This document shows positions 57,150-64,000 of a stretch of DNA of 64,000 nt, piece by piece. Position numbers and translations under genes: made by a program. Origin of the DNA: Ardenticatenaceae bacterium (lineage in GTDB: Bacteria; Chloroflexota; Anaerolineae; Promineifilales; Promineifilaceae); the NCBI GenBank assembly GCA_020634395.1, contig JACKBU010000010.1, positions 62,001 to 126,000 on the forward strand, in the 5' to 3' direction. Position 1 is the first letter of the stretch; every line of letters starts with the position of its first letter. A model generated the notes under the pieces. That model did not search any database. It saw only the letters and a list, made by a program, of their open reading frames with translations, and was not told where the DNA came from.

Positions 57150-59318
57150 TTATGGCGCAACGCGCCAGATGGTTCCCTGCCAGGTGGTCGGAATGATTTC
57201 CGTAGGCCGGCGATCATAACGACCTTCCAGTGCGGCGGTGTGGATGGCGTAGGCGGCGGGGGCTTGCAACGGCCGTTGCGGCAGCGGCCACTCATAGCCA
57301 TCCGGCACGGCCAGCCAGTACACGTCATGCCCGGCCGCCTGCCAGCGGTCAATCTGCGCCGCCAAAACGGCCGTGTCCAGCGCCGCCGGATCACGCACGG
57401 TAAACACATGCTCACCATACAGATATTCCAGCGGCGTGCCGATAAAATCTCCCTGCCCTACCGGCGCGGGGTCGTTGAAGATAAGCACCGCATCTGGCCC
57501 GATCTGCTCGCTTAGCGCCGCCACCTGATCGATTAACCCGGCATAATCCACCTGCGTGACAAAGCCGCGCGCCAGCCAGCCCAGGCCGCCCAGCCAAGCT
57601 AACGCCAGCAGCCCGCCCAAGACCAGGCTAAGCGGTTTGCGCCAGACGGCCAGCCAGACAATCAGCGCCGCTGCAGCCACGATGAAGAAGGGCAGCGTCA
57701 CTGGCACGTAGCGGCGCATGGTGTAAATGTGGTGCGGATTGGTCTGGATGCGCCACAGGTACAGCAGCGAGAACAGCAAGCCCACGCCGATCATTACCGC
57801 GTTGCGCCGATCGGCGCGCCAGATGAGCAGGCATGTACCCAAAATACCCAGCCACACGCCCAACGGCGATAGATACCAGCCCAGGCGCAGCAAGTTCTCG
57901 TGGTCGGGCCGGGGGATCTGGCCGGTAGAATACCAATCGTTCCAGGCAGACGCCGCACCAGTTCCGGGGCGAATGAACCAGCCGTACACGCCCAACAGCA
58001 GCACGAGCACCACGCCCACCAGCAAAACGTGGCGGCGATACCGGCCTAACTGGGCCAGCCGGCCCCGATAGCGAACAAAAATGAAGAGGATGACCAGAGC
58101 AACCAGCACGGCCGTTACCGGCAGCAGCCAGTAGCGCGCCAACAGCCGCAGCCCATAGCCAAAAATCTCGTAAAAGTACGGCCGGCTCTGCGTCAGGCCG
58201 TGCAGGAAGGAGTGGGCCGTCAGCAGAGCGAGGGGCGTGTAAAACCAGGCCGCGTCGCGGCGCAGTTCACCGCTGCCCAACTGCCATAAAAACAGCAGCC
58301 CCACAATCAACCAGATAAAGTAAAAATCGATGCGCACCAGGAACAATTCACCCAGCGTCAGCCCGGCCAGCAGCGCCCACAGCGGACGCGGGCCACGCCC
58401 GCTGAGCCACAGAGCCAGGCTCCACAGGCCGGTCCACAGCAAATATTGGGTCAGCGGTTCGGTAGTAGGATACCGGGCAAACCACTGCTGCACCCCATTC
58501 AGCGACAGCCCGGCCAGAGCCAGGGCCGCGGCTTCCCATCCCGCAAACTGGCGCACAGTGAGGTAAACGGCGAGACTGCCCAGCAGCGTCCACAAGCCGG
58601 TCAGCAGCAGCGCCGCCCATACGCCGCCCAGCCCATAGGCGGCCGCCTGCCAGACCGGATGCAGGTGGTAGAACTGGGGCATGATGGTGGGGCCCTCCTG
58701 GCTGGCAACGTAGAAGGCCGGGAAAAGGTAATAATCGGCGATGGGATTGACGGGATTGGCGCGCAGCAGGGCCGGATACAGGGCCGGATCAAGCTGGTTG
58801 AAGGTCGAATCGTCAATGAGGACACGGCCGTTCTGGGCAATCTCCGCCGCTAAATTAACGTAAACACCCGCATCCGCCCCGCCGATAATAAATTCGTGGG
58901 GCCGGAAAAACAGCCACAGCGCCGCCACAAACCACAGCAGCAAAAAGAACGGTTCCCAGCGCGGAGACAAAATGAGGCGCGAAGAGGAGGGAGCAGCGCC
59001 CGGTTCAACCGGCGCAGCCGCGGGCCGGCGAAAGCGGAAAAAGAGCAGCAAAAGGAGCAGCACCAGCCAGATGACAGCCAGGGTGAGCAGTGAATAAACG
59101 CCTAACTCGCCCAGTACAAAAGCAATCCAGCCCAAAAGGGTCACACCCAAAGCCAGCGCAGCAAACGCCAGTTCCAGGGTGATGATAAATCGGCGATCAT
59201 CCCCCTTTTGGGGCAGTCTGGCAGGACCGAAGATTCCCAACAACAGCCATCCCAGGCTGCCGCAGGCTAACACCAACAGCAGCAGAGCGGCCCAAGGCGG
59301 CAACAGGACGTTTCCCAT
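57150..59318 (-). CDS. Large polytopic membrane protein, GT-C-like
   Basis: This 722-residue protein has about 14 hydrophobic helices (LLLVLACGSLGWLLLGIF, AVIWLVLLLLLLFFRF, HVLLVGVVLVLLLGVYGWF) and a C-terminal soluble domain of about 140 residues. The loop after helix 4 contains FIIGGADAGVYVNLAAEIAQ, with the acidic residue (GADAG) placed like the catalytic Asp of GT-C glycosyltransferases. It probably transfers a lipid-linked sugar outside the membrane. It is the second gene of the glycan cluster, six bases after the GHL10 gene. Confidence 0.82.
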   Translation of the reverse strand: MGNVLLPPWAALLLLVLACGSLGWLLLGIFGPARLPQKGDDRRFIITLELAFAALALGVTLLGWIAFVLGELGVYSLLTLAVIWLVLLLLLLFFRFRRPAAAPVEPGAAPSSSRLILSPRWEPFFLLLWFVAALWLFFRPHEFIIGGADAGVYVNLAAEIAQNGRVLIDDSTFNQLDPALYPALLRANPVNPIADYYLFPAFYVASQEGPTIMPQFYHLHPVWQAAAYGLGGVWAALLLTGLWTLLGSLAVYLTVRQFAGWEAAALALAGLSLNGVQQWFARYPTTEPLTQYLLWTGLWSLALWLSGRGPRPLWALLAGLTLGELFLVRIDFYFIWLIVGLLFLWQLGSGELRRDAAWFYTPLALLTAHSFLHGLTQSRPYFYEIFGYGLRLLARYWLLPVTAVLVALVILFIFVRYRGRLAQLGRYRRHVLLVGVVLVLLLGVYGWFIRPGTGAASAWNDWYSTGQIPRPDHENLLRLGWYLSPLGVWLGILGTCLLIWRADRRNAVMIGVGLLFSLLYLWRIQTNPHHIYTMRRYVPVTLPFFIVAAAALIVWLAVWRKPLSLVLGGLLALAWLGGLGWLARGFVTQVDYAGLIDQVAALSEQIGPDAVLIFNDPAPVGQGDFIGTPLEYLYGEHVFTVRDPAALDTAVLAAQIDRWQAAGHDVYWLAVPDGYEWPLPQRPLQAPAAYAIHTAALEGRYDRRPTEIIPTTWQGTIWRVAP

Positions 59319-59324
59319 AGTTTG

Positions 59325-60605
59325 CTATTCACCGCCCGACGCCCGCCAGGGAAGGTCGGGGACCACGGCCGTTTCCGCATAAGGCCCGGCCGCCAAATCA
59401 TCAAAGTAGCCGTGCGCCAGCAGCGCACTGTACGAGAAGATGGCGTGTCCGGCTGTCCCGGCGGCCCGGGCCATGTTGATGCGCGCCTCGATTTCACTGA
59501 AATCGTCGAAATCTGCGCCGATGCCGGGGATGATGTAACGGCCGTTGCGGCTCGCCTGAAAATCGGCCGTCAGCGTCTCAAATCGCGCCTGCGTCCAAAA
59601 GCTGCCGCCGTAAATCATCGGCATAAGGGCATCCATGTCGCCCTCGGCCAGCCACGCCTTGGAATCCTGGTAAAAATCGTAATAGCCCTGTGTGCCCCCC
59701 CAACCCCAATAATCAATATAAATCGGCCACACCGCCGCCGTCAGCCACATGCCGGGCTTCAGAGGCACAATCTGCTCGTAGAACTTGGCGATGGTGGCGT
59801 TCACCTGTTGGCGCTGCCAATCGTCGTACGCCGTGGATCCGTTGTTGCTAAAACAGTCTGCTCCATAAGCTGCCTCGCTCACCGGATCGCAGGAACTGTC
59901 GCGCAGCGCATACCGCGCATGGTCCAGGTGCAGGCCATCCAGATCGTAGCGCGTCACCAGGTCTGCAGCCACGTCCAGCAGGTGGTCGTCCACCATCAGG
60001 GAAGCAGGGCTGGCCCGCAGGTAGGAATCGCAGATCACATTGCCGTCGGTGTCCCACTGCAGGCCGTTTGGTTTACCGTCCGTTGTGCCATACTCATCCC
60101 GAAGCTGATAGTAAAAGTGGCGCGGCGTGGTATTGTCGGGTGGCGGCGTGCAGCCCAGCCAGACCGGATACACGTTGATGTAGGCATGGACCTGCAATCC
60201 CCGTGCGTGGGCTTTCTGGATAATGTACTCCAGTGGATCCCAACCGGGATTTTGCCCCAGGGTGCCCGTCAGCAGCTTTGACCAGGGTTCGTAGTTGGAG
60301 GCGTAAAAGGCATCGGCCTCGCCCCGCACCTGGAAGAAGAGGGCGTTAAAACCGGCCGAGGCGGCATTGTTCACAATCTCATCCAGCTTGGCCGGAGTAA
60401 CACCACCCGGGTCGAGCGTCCAATCGAAGCGGGTAACCCAGAGGCCGCGCATTTCGACCATCGGGGTGGGTTCCGGGACTGATCGGGTGACCAGGGGCAA
60501 AAAGGTAAACGTTTCGCCAGTCTGGGCGAATACCCGGCCCAACAGCCATCCGCCAATGATCACCATGCCGGCCACCAGCATTAAAAGCGTTGTTTCTCTC
60601 TTCAT
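59325..60605 (-). CDS. Secreted family-10-like glycosylhydrolase (GHL10)
   Basis: This 426-residue protein has an N-terminal signal helix (LLMLVAGMVIIGGWLLGRVF), a linker with the tail FTFLPLVTRS, and then the GHL10 TIM barrel: EMRGLWVTRFDWTLDPGGVT, then FNALFFQVRGEADAFY, LQVHAYINVYPVWLG, DLDGLHLDHARYA and MDALMPMIYGGSFW. The substrate is presumably a polysaccharide of the cell's own envelope. It is the first gene of the glycan cluster and lies divergent to kynB. The ATG at 60605 gives a good signal peptide. Confidence 0.9.
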   Translation of the reverse strand: MKRETTLLMLVAGMVIIGGWLLGRVFAQTGETFTFLPLVTRSVPEPTPMVEMRGLWVTRFDWTLDPGGVTPAKLDEIVNNAASAGFNALFFQVRGEADAFYASNYEPWSKLLTGTLGQNPGWDPLEYIIQKAHARGLQVHAYINVYPVWLGCTPPPDNTTPRHFYYQLRDEYGTTDGKPNGLQWDTDGNVICDSYLRASPASLMVDDHLLDVAADLVTRYDLDGLHLDHARYALRDSSCDPVSEAAYGADCFSNNGSTAYDDWQRQQVNATIAKFYEQIVPLKPGMWLTAAVWPIYIDYWGWGGTQGYYDFYQDSKAWLAEGDMDALMPMIYGGSFWTQARFETLTADFQASRNGRYIIPGIGADFDDFSEIEARINMARAAGTAGHAIFSYSALLAHGYFDDLAAGPYAETAVVPDLPWRASGGE

Positions 60606-60682
60606 GCGCCGTATTCTGCCATCTAAAATCAAGAATCCGAAGGCCAATTGTGCCACAACTTGGCCGCAAGCGGAAACGACGG

Positions 60683-60711
60683 TTGACGGCCGTTCCCCCC
60701 ACGACTATACT
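60683..60711 (+). promoter_or_regulatory. Promoter of kynB
   Basis: TTGACG (60683-60688) and TATACT (60706-60711) are 17 bases apart. The ATG at 60720 follows eight bases later, so the mRNA should be leaderless. The -35 box overlaps an ACGGCCGT palindrome (60686-60693). Confidence 0.7.
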
Positions 60712-60719
60712 GCCATGCC

Positions 60720-61355
60720 ATGACAATTATCGACATCAGCCGCACCTTAACCCACGACCTGTCCGTCTGGCCGGGCAGCGATCCGTTTGTATTAGAGACC
60801 ACCCTGCGCAAGCGGGATGGCGCATCGGTCAACGTCACGCGCCTGATCATCGGCGCGCACACGGGCACCCACGCCGACGCGCCCTACCATTTTGACGATG
60901 ATGGGGTGACGATGGAGGATGTGGATTTACGGCCGTTCTGGGGTCTGGCCCAGGTCGTCACCATCCACAAACCGGCCGGCCCGCTCTTCCCCGCCGACTT
61001 TGCCGCCTACGACCTGACCCGCGCGCCGCGCCTGCTCGTGCGCACGCCCATCGGCGACCTGCCGCACAGCCAGTTCCCGCCCGCTATCCCCCATCCCAGC
61101 CCGGCGCTGGCCGACTTCCTCAACGCGCAGGGCGTTATCCTTTATGGCACCGACGCCCCTTCGATGGATGCCGTCGACAGCCAGGATTTACCCGGCCACC
61201 ACGCCCTGCTGCGCAACCGGGTCGCCATCCTGGAAGGGCTGGACCTGAACAACGCTCCCGATGGCCTTTACGAACTGGTCGCCCTACCCCTCAAAATCGG
61301 CGGCGGCGACGGCAGCCCGGTGCGGGCGGCGCTGCAACCTTATCAAAAAGATTGA
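60720..61355 (+). CDS. kynB: Kynurenine formamidase / cyclase family protein
   Basis: This 211-residue metal-dependent hydrolase cleaves N-formylkynurenine to kynurenine and formate. The cyclase-family motif is IGAHTGTHADAPYHFDDDG (His and Asp metal ligands). SRTLTHDLSVWPGSDPF at the N-terminus and YGTDAPSMDAVDSQDLPGHH are characteristic of KynB. Kynureninase is encoded 762 bases downstream on the same strand, which supports the assignment over other cyclases. No tryptophan dioxygenase gene is in the window. The promoter implies a leaderless mRNA. Confidence 0.92.
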   Translation: MTIIDISRTLTHDLSVWPGSDPFVLETTLRKRDGASVNVTRLIIGAHTGTHADAPYHFDDDGVTMEDVDLRPFWGLAQVVTIHKPAGPLFPADFAAYDLTRAPRLLVRTPIGDLPHSQFPPAIPHPSPALADFLNAQGVILYGTDAPSMDAVDSQDLPGHHALLRNRVAILEGLDLNNAPDGLYELVALPLKIGGGDGSPVRAALQPYQKD

Positions 61356-61386
61356 CAGGCGCTCAGTTGATTTCTATCATGGGCGT

Positions 61387-61419
61387 AGATTGGACCAATC
61401 TCCGAGATTGGTCCAATCT
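61387..61419. repeat. Paired palindromes upstream of the PIN toxin-antitoxin genes
   Basis: AGATTGGACCAATCT (61387-61401) and AGATTGGTCCAATCT (61405-61419) are each palindromic and are reverse complements of each other, three bases apart. They could be operators for the antitoxin or a 15-bp stem-loop. The heptamer CCAATCT, also in the 56720 element, suggests the repeat family instead. Confidence 0.6.
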
Positions 61420-61461
61420 GTACGACATGTTTAGGTGGTTACGAAGTCCAGGGAGAATCGC

Positions 61462-61716
61462 ATGAATCCGACGGCCGAAAAACAGGTATTGAAAAGGAAC
61501 ATCGCCTTAGCTTTGGAGGAACTATCCCCAGAGAATTTAGAGCTTTTGCGCGAGTTTGCTGACTTTTTGCGTTCCCGCTCTGAAACGGCCGTTGCCCAGA
61601 CCGGCCGTGTGGTGCAAATGGGCGGCCTATGGCAAGGGTATGCTTTTTCGGCAGAGGAAATCGCCGCCGCCCGCCAGGAAATGTGGTCGAGCTTAGGCGA
61701 GGACGCCAATGAGTGA
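61462..61716 (+). CDS. DUF2281-like antitoxin
   Basis: This is an 84-residue protein. The N-terminal part NIALALEELSPENLELLREF and ADFLRSR is typical of the short antitoxins (DUF2281) paired with PIN toxins. The C-terminal tail GGLWQGYAFSAEEIAAARQE (about 55-75) is probably the toxin-binding segment. GGGAGA lies six bases before the ATG at 61462, which is preferred over the GTG 27 bases upstream. It overlaps the PIN gene by eight bases. The palindromes just upstream may be its operator. Confidence 0.82.
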   Translation: MNPTAEKQVLKRNIALALEELSPENLELLREFADFLRSRSETAVAQTGRVVQMGGLWQGYAFSAEEIAAARQEMWSSLGEDANE

Positions 61717-62113
61717 GTTTGTCACCGATACCCACCCGCTCATTTGGTATCTGACAAAAGATAAACGATTGTCGGCCGCGTGCCTGGAAATCTTCCAAAA
61801 AACCGATACCGGCGAACACACCGTATGGATTCCGGCTATCGTGCTGATAGAAGTGCAATACCTGGTGGAACGCAGTCGCTTTCCCCAAGAGTTACTGGCG
61901 CAAGTTTATTCGCTGTTACTCCCGCCAACCATCAACTACAGACTTTTTCCATTAGATTTGTCGGTCATACGCGCAATTGTTCAGGTAAGCGCCGCTGTGG
62001 TGCCAGAAATGCCGGATCGCCTCATTGCGGCCACGGCCGTGGCCGCCAACGCCCCCTTGTTGAGCCGGGATCATAAAATTACGGCCGTTCCCAACCTCAC
62101 CGTCATCTGGTAG
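61709..62113 (+). CDS. vapC: PIN-domain toxin (VapC-like)
   Basis: This 134-residue PIN-fold ribonuclease has the conserved acidic residues: Asp in VTDTHPLIWYL, Glu in VLIEVQYLVERSRF, Asp in EMPDRLIAATAVA and Asp in SRDHKITAV. In VapBC systems such toxins cleave tRNA or rRNA when the antitoxin is degraded. It overlaps the antitoxin gene by eight bases and ends four bases before kynU, so kynU translation may depend on it. The pair is wedged into a catabolic operon. Confidence 0.92.
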   Translation: MSEFVTDTHPLIWYLTKDKRLSAACLEIFQKTDTGEHTVWIPAIVLIEVQYLVERSRFPQELLAQVYSLLLPPTINYRLFPLDLSVIRAIVQVSAAVVPEMPDRLIAATAVAANAPLLSRDHKITAVPNLTVIW

Positions 62114-62117
62114 TGAC

Positions 62118-63380
62118 ATGTCTCCTAACCTTAAAGATGCCCAACACCTGGACGCCCAGGATGAGTTGGCCGCGTTCCGTGGCCGCTTTGTCATCGCCGA
62201 TCCCGATTTAATTTACCTGGATGGCAACTCGCTGGGGCGGCTGCCGCTGGCGGCGCAGGCGCGATTGGCTGAAGCCGTGACCCAGGAATGGGGCGAGCGG
62301 CTGATTCGCGGCTGGAACGAGGGCTGGATGGACCTGCCCGCCCGCGTCGGCGGCAAAATTGCCGGGCTGATTGGTGCACAGCCGGATGAAGTGCTGGTGG
62401 CCGATTCCACATCGGTCAACCTCTACAAGCTGGCGCTGGCCGCGCTGCAAGCGCAGCACGGCCGTCACACAATCATCACCGACGACCTGAATTTCCCCTC
62501 CGACCTGTACATTTTGCAGGGCATTTGCCGCCAGTTGGGGCCGAATTACCGGGTGCAGGTGGTGGCGTCGCCGGACGGCATTCATGGCCCCCTGGCAGGG
62601 CTGGCGCAGGCTATCGACGATGACACGGCGCTGGTAACGCTCTCGCACACCACCTTCAAGAGCAGCTACACCTATGACCTGACGGCCGTTACCCATCTGG
62701 CCCATCAGCACGGCGCGCTCGTGCTCTGGGACCTCAGCCACTCGGCCGGCGCGCTGCCCATCGACCTGAACGCCGCCGGGGCCGACCTGGCGGTGGGCTG
62801 CACGTACAAATATCTCAACGGCGGCCCCGGCGCGCCCGCCTTCCTCTACGTGCGCCGCGACTGGCAGGAAACGCTGCCCAACCCCATCGCCGGTTGGATG
62901 GGGCAGCGGCGGGCGTTTGATTTTGGCCTGGACTATGAACCGGCTCCCGGACTGGCCCGTTTTCTCAGCGGCACGCCGTCGGTGTTAGGGCTGACGGCCG
63001 TTGAATGCGGCGTCGACCTGCTGCTGGAAGCGGGCCTCGACCGCCTGCGCGCCAAATCGGTGCGGCAAAGCGAATACCTTATCGACCTGTGGGCCACGCG
63101 GTTGGAATCGCTGGGCTTCACGCTCAACTCGCCGCGCGCGGCCGCCCAACGCGGCTCGCACATCTCGCTGGGCCACCCGGACGGCTGGCGCATCGCTCAG
63201 GCGTACATTCAAGAGATGCACGTGCTGCCCGATTTCCGCCGCCCGGACAACATCCGCCTGGGGCTGACGCCGCTGTACACGACGTTTGGCGAGATTGACA
63301 CGGCCGTTGCCCGCCTGCGCACCGTCGTTGCAGAGAAGTTGTATGAAAAATATAGCGGGGAGATGACGGCCGTAACGTAA
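62118..63380 (+). CDS. kynU: Kynureninase
   Basis: This 420-residue PLP enzyme cleaves kynurenine to anthranilate and alanine. Family landmarks are LIYLDGNSLGRLP, the PLP-binding region VLVADSTSVNLYKL, the Asp pair in VLWDLSHSAGALPIDL and the Schiff-base Lys in GCTYKYLNGGPGAPAFLYV. SGTPSVLGLTAVECGVDLL is also conserved. The start ATG is four bases after the PIN stop. A heptamer repeat block begins directly after its stop. Together with kynB it makes anthranilate from tryptophan breakdown. Confidence 0.96.
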   Translation: MSPNLKDAQHLDAQDELAAFRGRFVIADPDLIYLDGNSLGRLPLAAQARLAEAVTQEWGERLIRGWNEGWMDLPARVGGKIAGLIGAQPDEVLVADSTSVNLYKLALAALQAQHGRHTIITDDLNFPSDLYILQGICRQLGPNYRVQVVASPDGIHGPLAGLAQAIDDDTALVTLSHTTFKSSYTYDLTAVTHLAHQHGALVLWDLSHSAGALPIDLNAAGADLAVGCTYKYLNGGPGAPAFLYVRRDWQETLPNPIAGWMGQRRAFDFGLDYEPAPGLARFLSGTPSVLGLTAVECGVDLLLEAGLDRLRAKSVRQSEYLIDLWATRLESLGFTLNSPRAAAQRGSHISLGHPDGWRIAQAYIQEMHVLPDFRRPDNIRLGLTPLYTTFGEIDTAVARLRTVVAEKLYEKYSGEMTAVT

Positions 63381-63382
63381 TT

Positions 63383-63423
63383 GCCAATGGTTAATGGTCA
63401 ATTGCCAATGGTCAACGGTTGGC
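63383..63423 (+). repeat. Heptanucleotide array after kynU
   Basis: ATTGCCA, ATGGTTA, ATGGTCA, ATTGCCA, ATGGTCA and ACGGTTG run in register, starting two bases after the kynU stop. Confidence 0.8.
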
Positions 63424-63643
63424 AAAGCGGCGCAGCAGCTTGTGGCTGGCGGGTTGGTGACTGGCAAGCGGGGTGTGGCGGGTACGATTCCATGCCGGAA
63501 TTCTACTGGAAACAACAGGTCACAGCGAGAATAGACGCTGTGAATCACGTCTCGCTGCGGCTAACGCCAGAAAGCATCAACAAGGGCTGGAGAATGGCCA
63601 GCGGGGCGTGGCTAGGTCTGGAGACCTGCCACAGCAGCCAAAT

Positions 63644-63699
63644 GAAGACCGCGCCACAGCAAGGCCACAGGGACAAATGGAAGACCGCGCCACAGCAAG
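63644..63699. repeat. 20-bp direct repeat, 36-bp period
   Basis: GAAGACCGCGCCACAGCAAG occurs identically at 63644-63663 and 63680-63699. Confidence 0.85.
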
Positions 63700-63709
63700 A
63701 GGTGCCGCT

Positions 63710-64000
63710 GCCGGTGACACGACGGCGCCGATTACATCTTCCGTCTCTGCTTCTTTGTTGAGCGAGTGCCATACGACAAGGTACTGGTCGTTTTCGGGGT
63801 TGTAGGTGGCGGCGGCGGCCGTAGCTACCGAAGGCCAAACTATAGCCGAGGTAGGACAATGGAAGCAAAACATCTGCCCTATGGTGAAGTCAACCAACCA
63901 ATAGGCCGGTTATCTCCACCTAAAGTTATCACATTGCCGATTACATCTGTGTCAGATACAGCTATTACAGCAATATTTTGATCTTCCAGAGGTGCATGTG
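63710..64000 (-). pseudogene. 3' part of a degenerate secreted-repeat protein gene
   Basis: On the minus strand, a frame entering from the right edge reads IAVIAVSDTDVIGNVITLGG, then DNRPIGWLTSP, and stops at 63879. In a different frame immediately after, TYNPENDQYLVVWHSLNKEA and ETEDVIGAVVS match the usual next part of the same type of repeat (YNPxNxxYLVVW...VIGxVV), a beta-propeller-like unit of large secreted Chloroflexota proteins. The break therefore looks like a frameshift or internal decay. The rest of the gene is outside the window. After 63710 the frame enters simple repeats. Confidence 0.45.

Larger units (their letters stand above)
84..63373. repeat. Highly iterated octamer palindrome ACGGCCGT, about 140 copies
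   Basis: Examples are 84-91, 462-469, 1445-1452, 14332-14339, 42244-42251, 42263-42270, 60686-60693 and 63366-63373. The hand count is 138. In genes it appears in all phases, giving TAV, NGR/DGR and RP codons; it is also present in terminators and promoters. Spacing averages about 460 bp. Confidence 0.95.
63381..63709. other. Repeat-rich region after kynU, about 330 bp
   Basis: The first part (63383-63423) is made of heptamers such as ATTGCCA, ATGGTTA and ATGGTCA. The next stretch continues with a looser 7-bp rhythm of GG-rich units. A 20-bp direct repeat (63644-63663 and 63680-63699) lies at the right. No gene was recognised. Confidence 0.6.

Overview
The window looks like the chromosome of a filamentous, GC-rich Chloroflexota bacterium (Anaerolineae or a relative). 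This is inferred from the gene mix: nSTAND/WD40 giants, a PknB-like kinase, an F420-type LLM oxidoreductase, EttA, HesB/ErpA, histidine- and kynurenine-breakdown genes and many GT4 glycosyltransferases. There is no rRNA or tRNA gene in the window to confirm it. About 55 protein genes are supported. I see no insertion sequence, prophage or CRISPR array.

Layout. 1-1836: start of a secreted subtilisin-like protease and a prepilin peptidase, both on the minus strand. 1947-10462: a three-gene plus-strand operon behind a good sigma70-type promoter. It encodes an EAD1-like helical protein, an nSTAND NTPase with a C-terminal FGE-sulfatase domain, and an nSTAND NTPase with 14 WD40 repeats, coupled by ATGA overlaps. 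It is the best candidate here for an undescribed conflict or signalling system. 10444-11315: an MNT/HEPN toxin-antitoxin pair bracketed by 20-bp direct repeats. 11306-14515: nitroreductase, a 21-bp tandem array, and typA with a structured leader. 14641-25620: housekeeping and regulatory genes (DUF4180, kinase, ettA, DUF89, methyltransferase, TPR, comM, REC-GAF-GAF). 25782-43158: hutU, HAD phosphatase, mutS2, ABC ATPase, glycosidase-like protein, rplU-rpmA-L31 operon, tdk-hpt-cca, folE, gltA, DUF2203 and erpA. 44302-60605: a long minus-strand surface-glycan cluster with six GT4 enzymes, a sulfotransferase, an FkbM methyltransferase, membrane proteins and three related small coiled-coil proteins. 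60683-63380: kynurenine formamidase and kynureninase with a PIN toxin-antitoxin pair between them. The end holds part of a degenerate repeat protein.

Genome-scale signatures stand out. (1) The octamer palindrome ACGGCCGT occurs about 140 times (138 counted by hand) where one or two are expected, resembling HIP1 of cyanobacteria. (2) Heptanucleotide tandem repeats (STRR-like) sit directly against stop codons at eight or more loci. (3) Several promoters have a -10 box about 7 bases before the start codon, implying leaderless mRNAs. The L31 gene encodes a zinc-free L31 fused to an RNA-polymerase alpha-CTD-like domain, a striking fusion.
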